From positions 1 through 64,000 of the forward strand of contig FWCC01000287.1 in assembly GCA_900169235.1 (NCBI GenBank): a DNA stretch of 64,000 bases. Reading direction: 5' to 3'. Positions 33,514-43,059 of this stretch are shown here, piece after piece (position 1 is the stretch's first letter; the number at the start of each line of letters is the position of its first letter). This stretch comes from Zarea fungicola (taxonomy: Eukaryota > Ascomycota > Sordariomycetes > Hypocreales > Cordycipitaceae). The notes under the pieces are model-generated. The model made no database searches, was not told where the DNA came from, and saw only the letters and a list, made by a program, of their open reading frames with translations. The position numbers and the translations under genes are program-made.

Positions 33514-35043
33514 ATGCCTACCAAATACACAGCACTTGTCCTGGACCTCGGTGGGGTGTGCTTCAGCACCCCAAAACTAGATGTCGGTCTGCCTCCGCGA
33601 AAGATAGCGAATGCTCTTGATTCGCCTCCATGGCACGAGTACGAGCGCGGAAAGCTATCGCAGCTCGCCTGTTACAAGCAAGTAGCCTCAATGTTTGGAC
33701 TGGAAGTCGACACATGGGCCAATGCTATATTCCACTTGACCAAAGGGCAGCAGGTGAACAACGATTTCGTATCCACCATTCGCCAGTTAAAGGCTATGTA
33801 CCCTGATTTGAAAGTTTACTGCTTGTCAAATATTCCAGGGCCAGCATTCATCCAGCTCAAGGATATTATCAGTCACTGGAACATTTTTGACGCAGTGTAT
33901 ACATCTGCGCAGTCGGGATACCGGAAGCCAGATGTAGCTGCATTTCAGAATTTCCTGACTGTGACCAGAGAAGAACCAGAATCCTGCATTTTCGTGGATG
34001 ACCGTTTAGAAAATGTTGTCGTCGCTCAGTCTCTCGGCTTCCACTCCCTTTGCTTTCATGACACCGCCACTGCGGTTTCTACCCTTCATAACCTGCTTGG
34101 CGATCCGATAGAACGCGGAATGGAATTCTTGAAGCGCAACGCGAAGAATCTATACTGCGTCACAAACGATGGTGAAATACACAAGGACAACTTTTCCCAG
34201 CTGCTGATTTTTCAAAACACGGGAGACAGGTATGGACGGTGCATCTCCGAAACAAGAATGTTAGCTAACGATGGTTACAGAAGTCTTGTGCACCTCGAAG
34301 AAGGAGGCTGTACTTGGAATTACTTTATTGGGGACCCAGTGATGGTCGACACTTGGTATCCAAACGACTCTGACACAACTTCTCTAGCCATGGTACTGCT
34401 TGAGGGCAACTCTACCGAGACCAAGGAAGAAGCGATGACAACAATTCTTTCACACATGAGTCCAGATGGGCTACCATACGTAAATCACCAGTTCCAAATG
34501 AAAATTATACAACCCAACCAGGCACTAACCAGATGAAAGACTTGGCTTCAGGAAAACCGTCCGCGATTCTGCCACTGTATTTGTGCCAACGTCTACCGTT
34601 TCTTCTACCTCAGTGGTTGCGCGGACAAGTTGCCCATGGTATACCCCTACCTCTGCAACCTTTTGAGGACTGGAGCATTTTCGTTTGGATCTCGCTATTA
34701 CAAAAACCCCGACTGGTTCCTCTACATCCTTTCAGATCTCTGTGTCCGGCGCCCCACTGACCACGCTCTCGGAGATTTGCGAGAGTTGGTCATAGCAAGA
34801 CTCCAAGAGCGGGCTGGCTGTGACAAAGACATTCTCGGTGCTGCTCTGCGGCTAGTGAGCACTCAAAGCCTTGGTCTAGACAATGAGATAGATCTGTCAA
34901 CCCTCCTCAACTCGCAGCAAGCAGACGGCGGCTGGGAAACTGTGTGGCTGTGGCGGAGCGGCAAGGAAGCTATTGAGATGGGTGGTCGCGGCGTCGTGAC
35001 GGCCATGGCAGTGCGAGGTCTTCGCAACGCGCTGAAGCCATAA
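33514..35043 (+). CDS. HAD-type class II terpene cyclase (drimane sesquiterpene synthase-like)
   Basis: Start ATG at 33514 has a good context (ACCATGCC). A 72-bp intron (34480-34551; GTAAAT, ACTAAC, TTCAG) removes an otherwise in-frame TGA at 34534, so the gene is intact. A second segment, 34230-34280 (51 nt, GTATGG ... GCTAAC ... TACAG), has full splice signals and no stop. Splicing it gives NTGDRSLVHL and 468 residues; retaining it gives 485. The N-terminal half is a HAD fold: VLDLGGVC (D11), CLSNI, GYRKPD, FVDDR. The C-terminal half has WNYFIGDP and a DxDTT box (DSDTT, residues 285-289 unspliced), the proton-donating motif of class II terpene cyclases, and ends in ADGGWETVWLWRSG. This HAD plus DxDTT layout is that of AstC-type fungal drimane synthases, which cyclise farnesyl diphosphate. 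Confidence 0.85.
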
Positions 35044-35959
35044 ACAAGCAAGAAGGAGTTTGCGACGCCGCTGATGGGTGTATTTAGAATGATTTGTGTG
35101 CTCAGTACTGAGAACTATCAACACACTGGTCAGTGATGGCTGGTTACGGTTGTGTGATTGAGTTGACGACTCGGAGCTTTTGTAGATGGCCCCTTAATTT
35201 GAAGGATTTGCCATAGATACCTTGTTCCTGCCTTAAACGGAAAATGGATCCAAACACCGAGTATAGAACCCTCAGTTGTAGCTTGCTTCCGTGCGCCGCG
35301 CGCTCCGGCCCGGGGATTGAACTGCCCGTATACTCCACAAGGGAACGCATGGAGGCTGCGAGGCGTTGAACTCCTTTCGCCAGTCCAGCTGGAAGACCAG
35401 ACGAGAGTATTATCACGAACAGGCGGTATTGGGAAGATTTGCGCTGCGGTTAGTGGATGTTCCTGACCTTACCAGGCCTATTCGGCCCGGTTTGAGGCAC
35501 ACAATATAGGTGTGCCGCCAAGGGCGGGAAAGATCTACTGCATCTTGGACCAATGCACGGTGAGAAATAAGACAGGCAAGCCAGTCTTTCAGCACACCTA
35601 TTTTACTAACGTAACTCATCCTAGCTGACTATTGACAGTAGGACGTGAATACTAGTTTAAATGCTTAGTTCTAGGGTAAAGACGCTACATGGCAATATAG
35701 CCGATTTACCTTTTTGGAAAAAGGTAAGATAAGTTAAGAACGGATAGCCAAACACAACCCGCAATACCGCACGCCCAGATGATCCCGTCCGCTTAGAATT
35801 GTATTAGTGCTGACCTCAAATTGCCTTTGCGCAAACTGCGAATTAGTAATATATCACAGTCTCTATAGCTTCATCATATAAATAGCGCCCTCCATGCACA
35901 AGACTTTAGCCACTCGCTATCAACCTTTCTACCTACAACTTACAAACTAGCCTTTCAAA
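35044..35959. other. Intergenic, 916 bp
   Basis: 3' flank of the cyclase and promoter of a small secreted gene. The second half is AT-rich. A B-box-like match near 35310 does not fold as a tRNA. No gene supported. Confidence 0.4.
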
Positions 35960-36390
35960 ATGCTCGCATATAAGTTTTACTTTGCTACGCTAGTTGCTTT
36001 AGCAGCAGCCTCGCCGGCGCTACAGTCAGTCAACGAGAGGGCTTTACCTGCTGGACCATGTTGTGCCCGCAACGCATGCCCAGCTCATTGTGTAGGCAAT
36101 TCTGAATTCTTACTTTATCACTGTTAATTATTGAACACTAATTTTAAACTTATAGTGCTGCGAGAACCGTAATCCGGTAAGCAAAACTTAGTAGAATAGC
36201 ACTCTACTACATGGGATTTTTCTATTCTTGACTAACCTGGTTCTAATTTAATTATCACTATAGTCTGTTAATGTAAGTAGACTACATTTCTTTCTTTTTA
36301 ACGGGTGTTCTAAGTCGCTAACAAGGATAATAGTGCGCGGTAAGACTACTAATAAGCCTAAATCGACAGAACACAACTAATTATCGCTGA
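35960..36390 (+). CDS. Small secreted cysteine-rich protein (about 72 aa, 3' structure uncertain)
   Basis: Exon 1 (35960-36091) encodes a signal peptide (MLAYKFYFATLVALAAASPA) and a mature start with LPAGPCCARNACPAHC. The next pieces are read as 36156-36176 (CCENRNP), 36264-36272 (a 9-nt micro-exon, SVN) and 36334-36390 (CAVRLL...). Each is bounded by plausible donor and acceptor signals and stays in frame. Seven of the cysteines lie within about 25 residues (CC, C, C, CC, C). The micro-exon model is tentative. Exon 1 and the CCENRNP exon are better supported. No family recognised. Confidence 0.5.
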
Positions 36391-38046
36391 GATTATAGAA
36401 CAGTGCTATATGCCGATAGATGTAGAGTATATACAATTTAAGAACGACGGTGTGATTAGAAGATTTCATTATGAGGAAACTACGAGCAACTTAGTTAAGA
36501 GTAGAGGCCTATTAATTCTAAAAAGAATGACGATGGCTTATCGACGCAAGTTGCAGTTCAGGTTTGCTCTAAAGCAGGTTAGGTTATATCGAACACAGCA
36601 ATTACAAGTATCGTTAAGAGAAGAACTTTTAAAAGAAGCACTATTGCCTAGATTGATTAATAGAGGTCTAGACTATCTGGCTGTAGGAGTACTCGTTCCC
36701 CGAGTACCTATCCATCTCGCTATTGCTCCTCTATGATCATCCTTATCATTCGGCTACTTGCCGATTAGGTTCCTGTTTTAAGTAATCGATGAATGATCCG
36801 TCGATCACCTTCTGTCCTCTCGGGCCGACTGTAGTGGCTTTCCTTACTTAGCCTTCTGCCGAGCCACACTGGTGGTCCCTGTCCTCCTAGCGTTTGTAGC
36901 AATAAGCACCTGGCTACTTTTGGCTCCCAGCAGGCGATGACTCGAGGAAGACTAGGTCCAACACCTAAATAAAGGGCCATAACCATTAGCGCATTCTATA
37001 AAGATTTAGTACTGATACGTGGATGTCTATAAAATAAGAAAGGGTTACATATTTGATTCACCTATTTAGCGTCAACGTGAATAATATATTCTCTAGCACG
37101 CTATCTGTCTATTATATATAGTCTAATAATAGCAAAGCCAAGGACAAAGAGAAGGAAGTAGACAGCGCCCAAGGCGAGGCAGCCTTGGTGACGCTGACGC
37201 GCCTCATAATGGTCAGTTCTATGCGAGGTGCCAAATTAGACCAAATGACGGGTTTCAGTGGCGTTTGCTGGATAGATGTTATTTGCTAATAGGGCGTTTC
37301 ACGGCTCAATAAAACGACAACCATGGGGACAGCTTAGCGGAGATTGTCAGCTTGGGCTGGGCAGAAATGAAGGATGAAAATTGAACCAGAGGGGAAGATT
37401 AATAATCCAAGACAGTGTTGGGCTCGTATATGAACCCATCACTAAGCCGTTTTCGGTGCACCTTTTCCCTCGTTTTGTTCTAGTGAGTTTTACAGGGCTG
37501 CGGCGCTCACTTTGCATGAGTATATATTTGTGACTATCATTATGGATGTAAGTTTCAGGCAGGTGTCGCGAAATTGCCACATCAAAGCAGCGCAGCATAA
37601 ATGTGTTGATGACTTTGATGAGCCCAGCGCATTATCCCTGGAGCAGGCTGGAAAATAAAAATAATTATGAAAGTCGTCCCGCAATTAAAGGGCTCTGCCT
37701 GAGAAGCACCTCGTTGTAAGTTACTGTTGGTATAATCACAAGTAGTGACAATGCACGGTGCTGAGAGGTGCCTCTCTCAGCAGGTATGCAATTGGTAACT
37801 TGATGATATTCAGAATCTAGCTACAGCTGGGAGAGAAATTTCCCCACTATATACAGTAAGTCTGAATGGAACAAAAAGCAAACACAAACAGGGAGACTAT
37901 CTACAGCTGCCGTCATGACCTGATTCTTCTGGTATCCATAGCACACTGCCTGCGGTCACGGCGATGACCGGCGGAAGCCTGCAGCAGGCGTCAGGCATTC
38001 ATGGACACGTTGCTTTACAAACAAGTCAACAGTCACGTCAGTTACA
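36391..38046. other. Intergenic, 1.66 kb, AT-rich first part
   Basis: 36391-36740 is TA-rich with a 108-codon open frame of no recognisable family, possibly a decayed mobile element. 36990-37140 is likewise AT-rich. The rest is unremarkable. Confidence 0.4.
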
Positions 38047-38340
38047 CTATGTACATGTCGCTTTACCGTTCAAACGATCCAAGGTACAGTCGTTGAAGTT
38101 TCTCGTGCACCGGACATTGAAGTCGTTCTATTACGGAGTATAAGTACTGTGTTGATTCTTGTCGGGATTTTGACTCACATTGCAGCTTATGAATGCATCT
38201 GTAATCTTGCCATTGAAGTCCAGTGTATGGCAGCTTCCAGTGCCAAAGTGACCACCAAAGAAGCATTTTCCTGGCTCACCAGCAAGTACTGCAGGGGCAG
38301 AGAGAATCACTGCAATGATGGCGATGGGATTGACGTGCAT
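38047..38340 (-). CDS. Small secreted six-cysteine protein (80 aa)
   Basis: Exon 1 is 38340-38179, a 51-bp intron follows (GTGAGT ... TAATAG), and exon 2 is 38127-38047. An in-frame Met further upstream (38448) adds a non-hydrophobic leader, so the Met directly before the signal peptide (MHVNPIAIIAVILSAPAVLAG) is preferred. The mature 59 residues hold six evenly spread cysteines: KCFFGG, SCHTLD, SCNNDF, RCTRNF, DCTLDR, TCT. The chain ends right after the last Cys-Thr. The layout resembles compact disulfide-stabilised antifungal or effector peptides. No family recognised. Confidence 0.68.
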
Positions 38341-39865
38341 CTTGGATCTTATAGATGCAGGCTTTGAAATAAGTGTTGTTTTGGGGGAGGCTCTGAATGG
38401 TACTGAGAGTGATATAGCGGTAGAGAATTTTACATTAATCTTTTCCATACTTCATCAATCCTTTATATAGTGCAGACGCGGGACTGACAAAACAGTCATG
38501 CGACGACTTTTATTCATCTTACATCAGCGGTCAGGAGCACATCCAACTCCGTCTCTTCAGCAAGGATAAACATAGGGGTCAGAGCCCAGGGCGGCAGAAT
38601 CTAGGGGGGGCAGAACCCAGGGCGTGGGTTGGCCTCGCCGCAAGTCATGAGCACGACCAAAGGATCTTGCTAGCGTGATTTTAGTCGTACTATTTTGAGA
38701 CGTGGGTAACTAAACTGCCAAGCCCCAACAGAACACCGGCCCCAGACTGGCCGATTGGCCAAAAGAGGAAAAGGAAACCGAGGCTTATACTCCGTAACTA
38801 TACCGCAATGCCAAATTTAACTTCTTACGCCGCCACCACACTCTATTCACAGTTCCAGTTTTGTAAAAACCAGGGGTCCTATCAAAATATATCGCCCTCA
38901 TAATGAACAGGACCAAAGGAAGGGCCGAGCTATCACATCAGAGGTTAGCTGTAGCACTTAATATGAACATTCGAGCTCAGACTTTACGGTTTCAAATTAG
39001 CGGGCGTTCATTGCTGCCATCTTCCCTAATGAAACTTTGAAAGATTGACATGGGGTAGCCAGGAGGCCGTAGGAGCTGTTGGACCCAGTTGTGGCATTTC
39101 GCGGAACCTCCTTCAGGAGATGCTTGGCTTCTTTGCTCGATGACACACAAAGCTAATTATAGACATTCAGTCATTTAAACAAAGTCTTCTTAAGTCTGAC
39201 ATGTATACATGAAGCATAAATGGCATTGTCTCTTAATCTAGACCGCCACCGCCAAGTCTCCCTATTTGCAGAGCCAGCACAGGCAAACATTAATCAGCAT
39301 CATGTGCAAGCAAGGGAGAATTGCTAGTATAGCTTACGCACAGGCATTAAAGTAGTCTTTTGCTTTCTATTAAATATGTGGCTAAAACTCACAGTGTGTT
39401 GTGGCAGAAAGCCCACGCCAAGAGACTTTAGATGATTGCAAGCCATCACCGTTGAGAACGATTATGCGTACTAGGTACGCTAGCGATGGCACACTCAACA
39501 TAAGCGATTCTAAAAGTCAGGAATTATTAAGGGAAACACTTTAATAGTAAATCAATCTTACTAGGGATCATATAATCAACCTAGATAGAAGCATTCTTGA
39601 AACCTAGAAAGCTGTAGGGCCTATGGACTAGTATATAAAAATTAACATAATTGGAGTCTTTGAGTAATATATATAGAGAGGGCCGGTCCATAGAGAGGGA
39701 AGCTTCCATGTTGGAATAAGCCGGCAATCGAACCCCATCACAGGAGATGCATCACTCCATCACTCCGTCACTCCGTCACATTCCACTACTTGGCACCATT
39801 CTTGGCCTCTACCGAGGATAAAAACCGTACCCTCATCTACAATCAACATTTTTAATTAACATGAA
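38341..39865. other. Intergenic, 1.5 kb
   Basis: No gene recognised. It contains an imperfect duplicated G-rich segment near 38575-38622 and a short ATCACTCC-type tandem repeat at 39753-39780. Confidence 0.4.
39753..39780. repeat. Short tandem repeat, unit (A/G)TCACTCC
   Basis: About four consecutive 8-bp units with an A/C-G variation between units. No function inferred. Confidence 0.6.
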
Positions 39866-40240
39866 TTACCCTCGGTGCACCGCCTCGGCAATCTCTCCCG
39901 TCACCGCTGCCAGCTCATCCGGCATCGACAAGAACGGACTGTGCGAAGCGTCGAGCGTCTTGGTCGCCCACGCCACCCCGGACGCCTGCATGAGCGCGTC
40001 CTGCGCGGCAATGGGCACGGCCACATCCTGCAGCGTGTGAATGTAAACCGGCGTCTGTCGTATGCAGGGTCCCGCCAGCAAATAGCCGAGGGCGGCGCCT
40101 CCAAGCTCCGGACGGACTGCCAGACGAGCTGGGCGACGGCGGCGAGACTGGCGATGAAGAGGCGCATGTGTGTGGCCTGGTGGTTTGCACCGGTGATGAT
40201 GACAATGGCACATTTTGATGAGTCCATCGTTTCGTATCAA
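39866..40240 (-). pseudogene. Alpha/beta-hydrolase C-terminal fragment (copy 2)
   Basis: The frame ends in TPVYIHTLQDVAVPIAAQDA, then LMQASGVAWATKTLDASHSPFL and SMPDELAAVTGEIAEAVHRG. That is the C-terminal acid/His part of a plant-MES/SABP2-like alpha/beta-hydrolase, with the catalytic His in the ASHSPF motif. The nucleophile elbow and the whole N-terminal domain are missing, and upstream sequence gives no continuing frame. It is therefore a truncated copy. A second, more decayed copy of the same region is at 26960-27130. Confidence 0.65.
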
Positions 40241-40656
40241 GTGCCAGGCTATTGAATGATGTATAAAAAGTTTTGTTGCAAAACAGCAATGGAAGGAGGC
40301 TCATGGATGCCTGCCTGGTATTGATATTGGAGCAGCAAAGTTGTGCAGATCCCGACAAGGCAAGGTCTGAAAGGTTGTGGTCTTTATCAAATCGGTAGAC
40401 TTTCGACTTTTTCTCGTAAAAAGGCAAGCTTCTACATTTAAAATGTCTAGAGTGTTGGCCGTATTCGGCCATGTCGAGAAGCCACAACTCCCATTGCCAA
40501 GTTTCATACTCACATGTAGTGTTCATATATACACACAGTTTTAATCATTCAAATCTAATACATAACTCTCGTAGTTCTCATAATGCTATAATTTCCATAT
40601 CATGTCTAAATTCACAGGCGTCGTATGCTTTCTTTTTCTTGCGTTTGAGATGGAAA
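40241..40656. other. Intergenic, 416 bp
   Basis: 3' flank of DOM34 and upstream of the hydrolase fragment. AT-rich. No feature recognised. Confidence 0.35.
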
Positions 40657-41956
40657 TTAAATCACATCCTCCAACATGCCGGCCTCATCCTCCTCGTCCC
40701 GTCTTCTATTCGCCTCTTCCGGCTGCTCCTCCTCTTCCTCGTCCTCATCCAAATCCGGCATGGGATAATTCAAAATGGCGGCAATGTCACCCATCATCTT
40801 CAGCCGCTGGCCGCTCTCATGATCGCTGCTCAGCACCCTCGTATCGCCGCCATCCGCCTTGACCTTGTCGACGAGGGCGACGTACCTCTTGCGCACCGCG
40901 AGGTCGTTGCTGCGAAAGAGGGCATTGTTGATGAGCAGCACGCCGCCGCCCGGGCCGACCGCCCCGTCCTCGACCGCCCTCGTCACCGCCTTGGCGCCAT
41001 ACCACGCGCGCCCATCATCGCGCTTGAGCGTCTCAAAGAACTTGTCCAGCAGCAGACCTTCTTTGGCAAAATTCATGTCGCGCATCTTGGCCAGGACCTC
41101 GGGGCTCTTGAGGACCTCGCGGAGGCTGTGCATGTGGCCCGAGTTGGCGTGGATGACGGTGGCCTGCTTGGCGACGGCGGCGAGCACCTTGTCCGACTTG
41201 TCGCGCCCTTGCTCGGCAATGTACTCTTTGAAGTCGCCGGCGATGAAGCCGGGGCTGGCCAGCAGCAGCGGTCGGGGACTCCGGAAGTCAATGGAGCGGA
41301 GGAGGGTCGCGAGCGTCTTTTCGTAGAATTTCCGCACGCCGGCGTCCTGTGTGGCGGCGGCGTCTCTCTTTTTCGGCACGATATGGTCGACGCGGGCTTT
41401 AAAGACTGTGCGAAACTCGGTAATCAGACAGATGTTGGCCAGGCCTTCCTGCATGACAATGGTGGCGGTGGCGCGGTTGCGGTCGTCGGAGAGGCCGACG
41501 GCGAGGGCCTCGCGGGCAATGGTGTCCCAGCCGTTGGCCTTTATGAGGGTAAAGGGGCGGTCGACTTCGAGGTCGAGGGTGTGGTGGACGCCGAGGGGGG
41601 CGACTTCGTTTTCGGAGCAGATGGTGCCGGAGACGCGGAGGGAGGCGGCGACGGGGTCAAAGGTGATGGCCTTGACCTTGATGGTGACGTCAAAGTGGAC
41701 GCGCTCTGTGGATTGGGGGCCGGTGCCGCCGTTGCTTGGGGTGCTGACTTTGCGGATGGCGTGGCCTCGGACGCGGTCTCCCACGACGATGAGGTTGTAC
41801 GCATGCCACTGACAAGTTGGAGGGAGAACGTTAGAGATGTGAAGAGAGTATTTTTATGGATTTGGGACATCTTACCATGTCTTCTGGCTCCTCGGGCTGG
41901 AGTGTGACCTGCTCCTCCTCGACGTCCTTGAACTGCTTTTGTGATAGCAGCTTCAT
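40657..41956 (-). CDS. DOM34: Dom34/Pelota, ribosome rescue factor
   Basis: Exon 1 is 41956-41876, a 67-bp intron follows, and exon 2 is 41808-40657, giving 410 residues. It starts MKLLSQKQFKDVEEEQVTLQ. After the splice WHAYNLIVVGDRVRGHAIRK forms the N-terminal Sm-like domain. The central domain (PRPLLLASPGFIAGDFKEYI) and the C-terminal eRF1-like domain (NFAKEGLLLDKFFETL, AWYGAKAVTRAVEDGAV) follow. The tail is very acidic (DLDEDEEEEEQPEE). With Hbs1 it recognises stalled ribosomes in no-go and nonstop decay. It lacks the GGQ of eRF1, as expected for Pelota. Confidence 0.96.
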
Positions 41957-43059
41957 GGTGATGTGTCTATGTGCGGAGTGTGTGTGTGTGTATGTGTGTG
42001 TGTGTGTGAAAGAGAGCTGGCGGGTGGGTATTTGGGTATCTGGGTATCTATGTGTATTTGGTGATTATCTTTCAAGAGGCATGGAGAAGAAAGGACGTCG
42101 GGATTTATAAATGCGTCTGAGGATGTCGAGATGTATGGAATAAAATTGCCCCTCCAAATGATTTGGCGGCTTTGGGGATTTGGGAGTCAAAAGTGCGACG
42201 TAGTGGGGGTGGCGTTGATGTGGCGTGAGTCACAGCATTACCAGTCAACCCGTTCAGAAGTGGACAGCGCTGTCGATGCAACTCAAGACTATAGGAGAAA
42301 TTACTTAAAGCTGAGAGCTACTTTCTCTACGTTGTGGATGTATTCAAGTTGTTTCTTTTCCTCTCTCTCGAAACACTAATGGAAGGGGATACTAGGTGGG
42401 CTATTTCGCACAGGTTGAGAGGTGTAGGGTAGCCTATTCGCACGCTGCTATCCCAGTCCCATGGCTCAAGTGCCAGTGAACCCTCCAATCGGATTCTAAG
42501 CGGAATAACGAAATCTAGATTGCTAAAGGCACCCATCATTAAAATAAACACGCCAAGAAGGGCTGTGCTCGCATTTGACGTGCCGACTGCCGGCGGGCTG
42601 TGTCGGTGGTCCTTGTAAACTATACCAGTATAACGGGTACCCAGAGCGGCTTACCAGTAGTGCAGCGGCAGCCCCCAAAGCAGTGGTTCGGCGCCCAACT
42701 CCGCTGTATTTCTCCATCTACAACCCACTGTACAGGCGCTACAATATCACAAACGTCAGATGTCAGACGTCTGACACCGTCTCGTCCAGGTAGTGTATAT
42801 CATATATCCTCTTCAATTCATTTGCTCAATTTCCTGTCGTGAGTTTTGTTCCATTAACCAGACAGCATCTATTCGGGCTCCTGCGCAGCCTCGTTCTGGG
42901 GTACTGTATCCGGCGCTTCTATCCAGCAAGGTGCCATTACGTGGCTGCATGGACATGTTCCCCTCACTTCATCTATCAAGACATCTCCGGCAATGGGCAA
43001 GACTCTACAACTAGAATCGCAAATCTGGGAAATACAAATCAACTACGACACTAGTGACA
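41957..43059. other. Intergenic, 1.1 kb
   Basis: Divergent upstream region of DOM34 and the M61 peptidase. It includes a (GT)n microsatellite. No gene supported. Confidence 0.45.
41977..42008. repeat. (GT)n microsatellite in DOM34 5' region
   Basis: About 15 GT units with one TA interruption, 21 bp upstream of the DOM34 start codon. It would form a (CA)n tract in the 5' leader. Confidence 0.85.

Noticed and set aside
34534..34536. In-frame TGA inside the terpene cyclase, suggesting a pseudogene
   Set aside because: It lies in an intron with GTAAAT donor, ACTAAC branch and CAG acceptor; splicing restores a continuous family-like sequence (ENRPRFCHCICANVYRFF).
35305..35330. GTTCAATCC match on the minus strand, possible tRNA
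   Set aside because: No T-stem pairing and no acceptor or D arm nearby.
39715..39745. B-box-like GGTTCGATTGCC on the minus strand, possible tRNA
   Set aside because: Flanking bases do not pair as a T stem and no A box or cloverleaf can be drawn.
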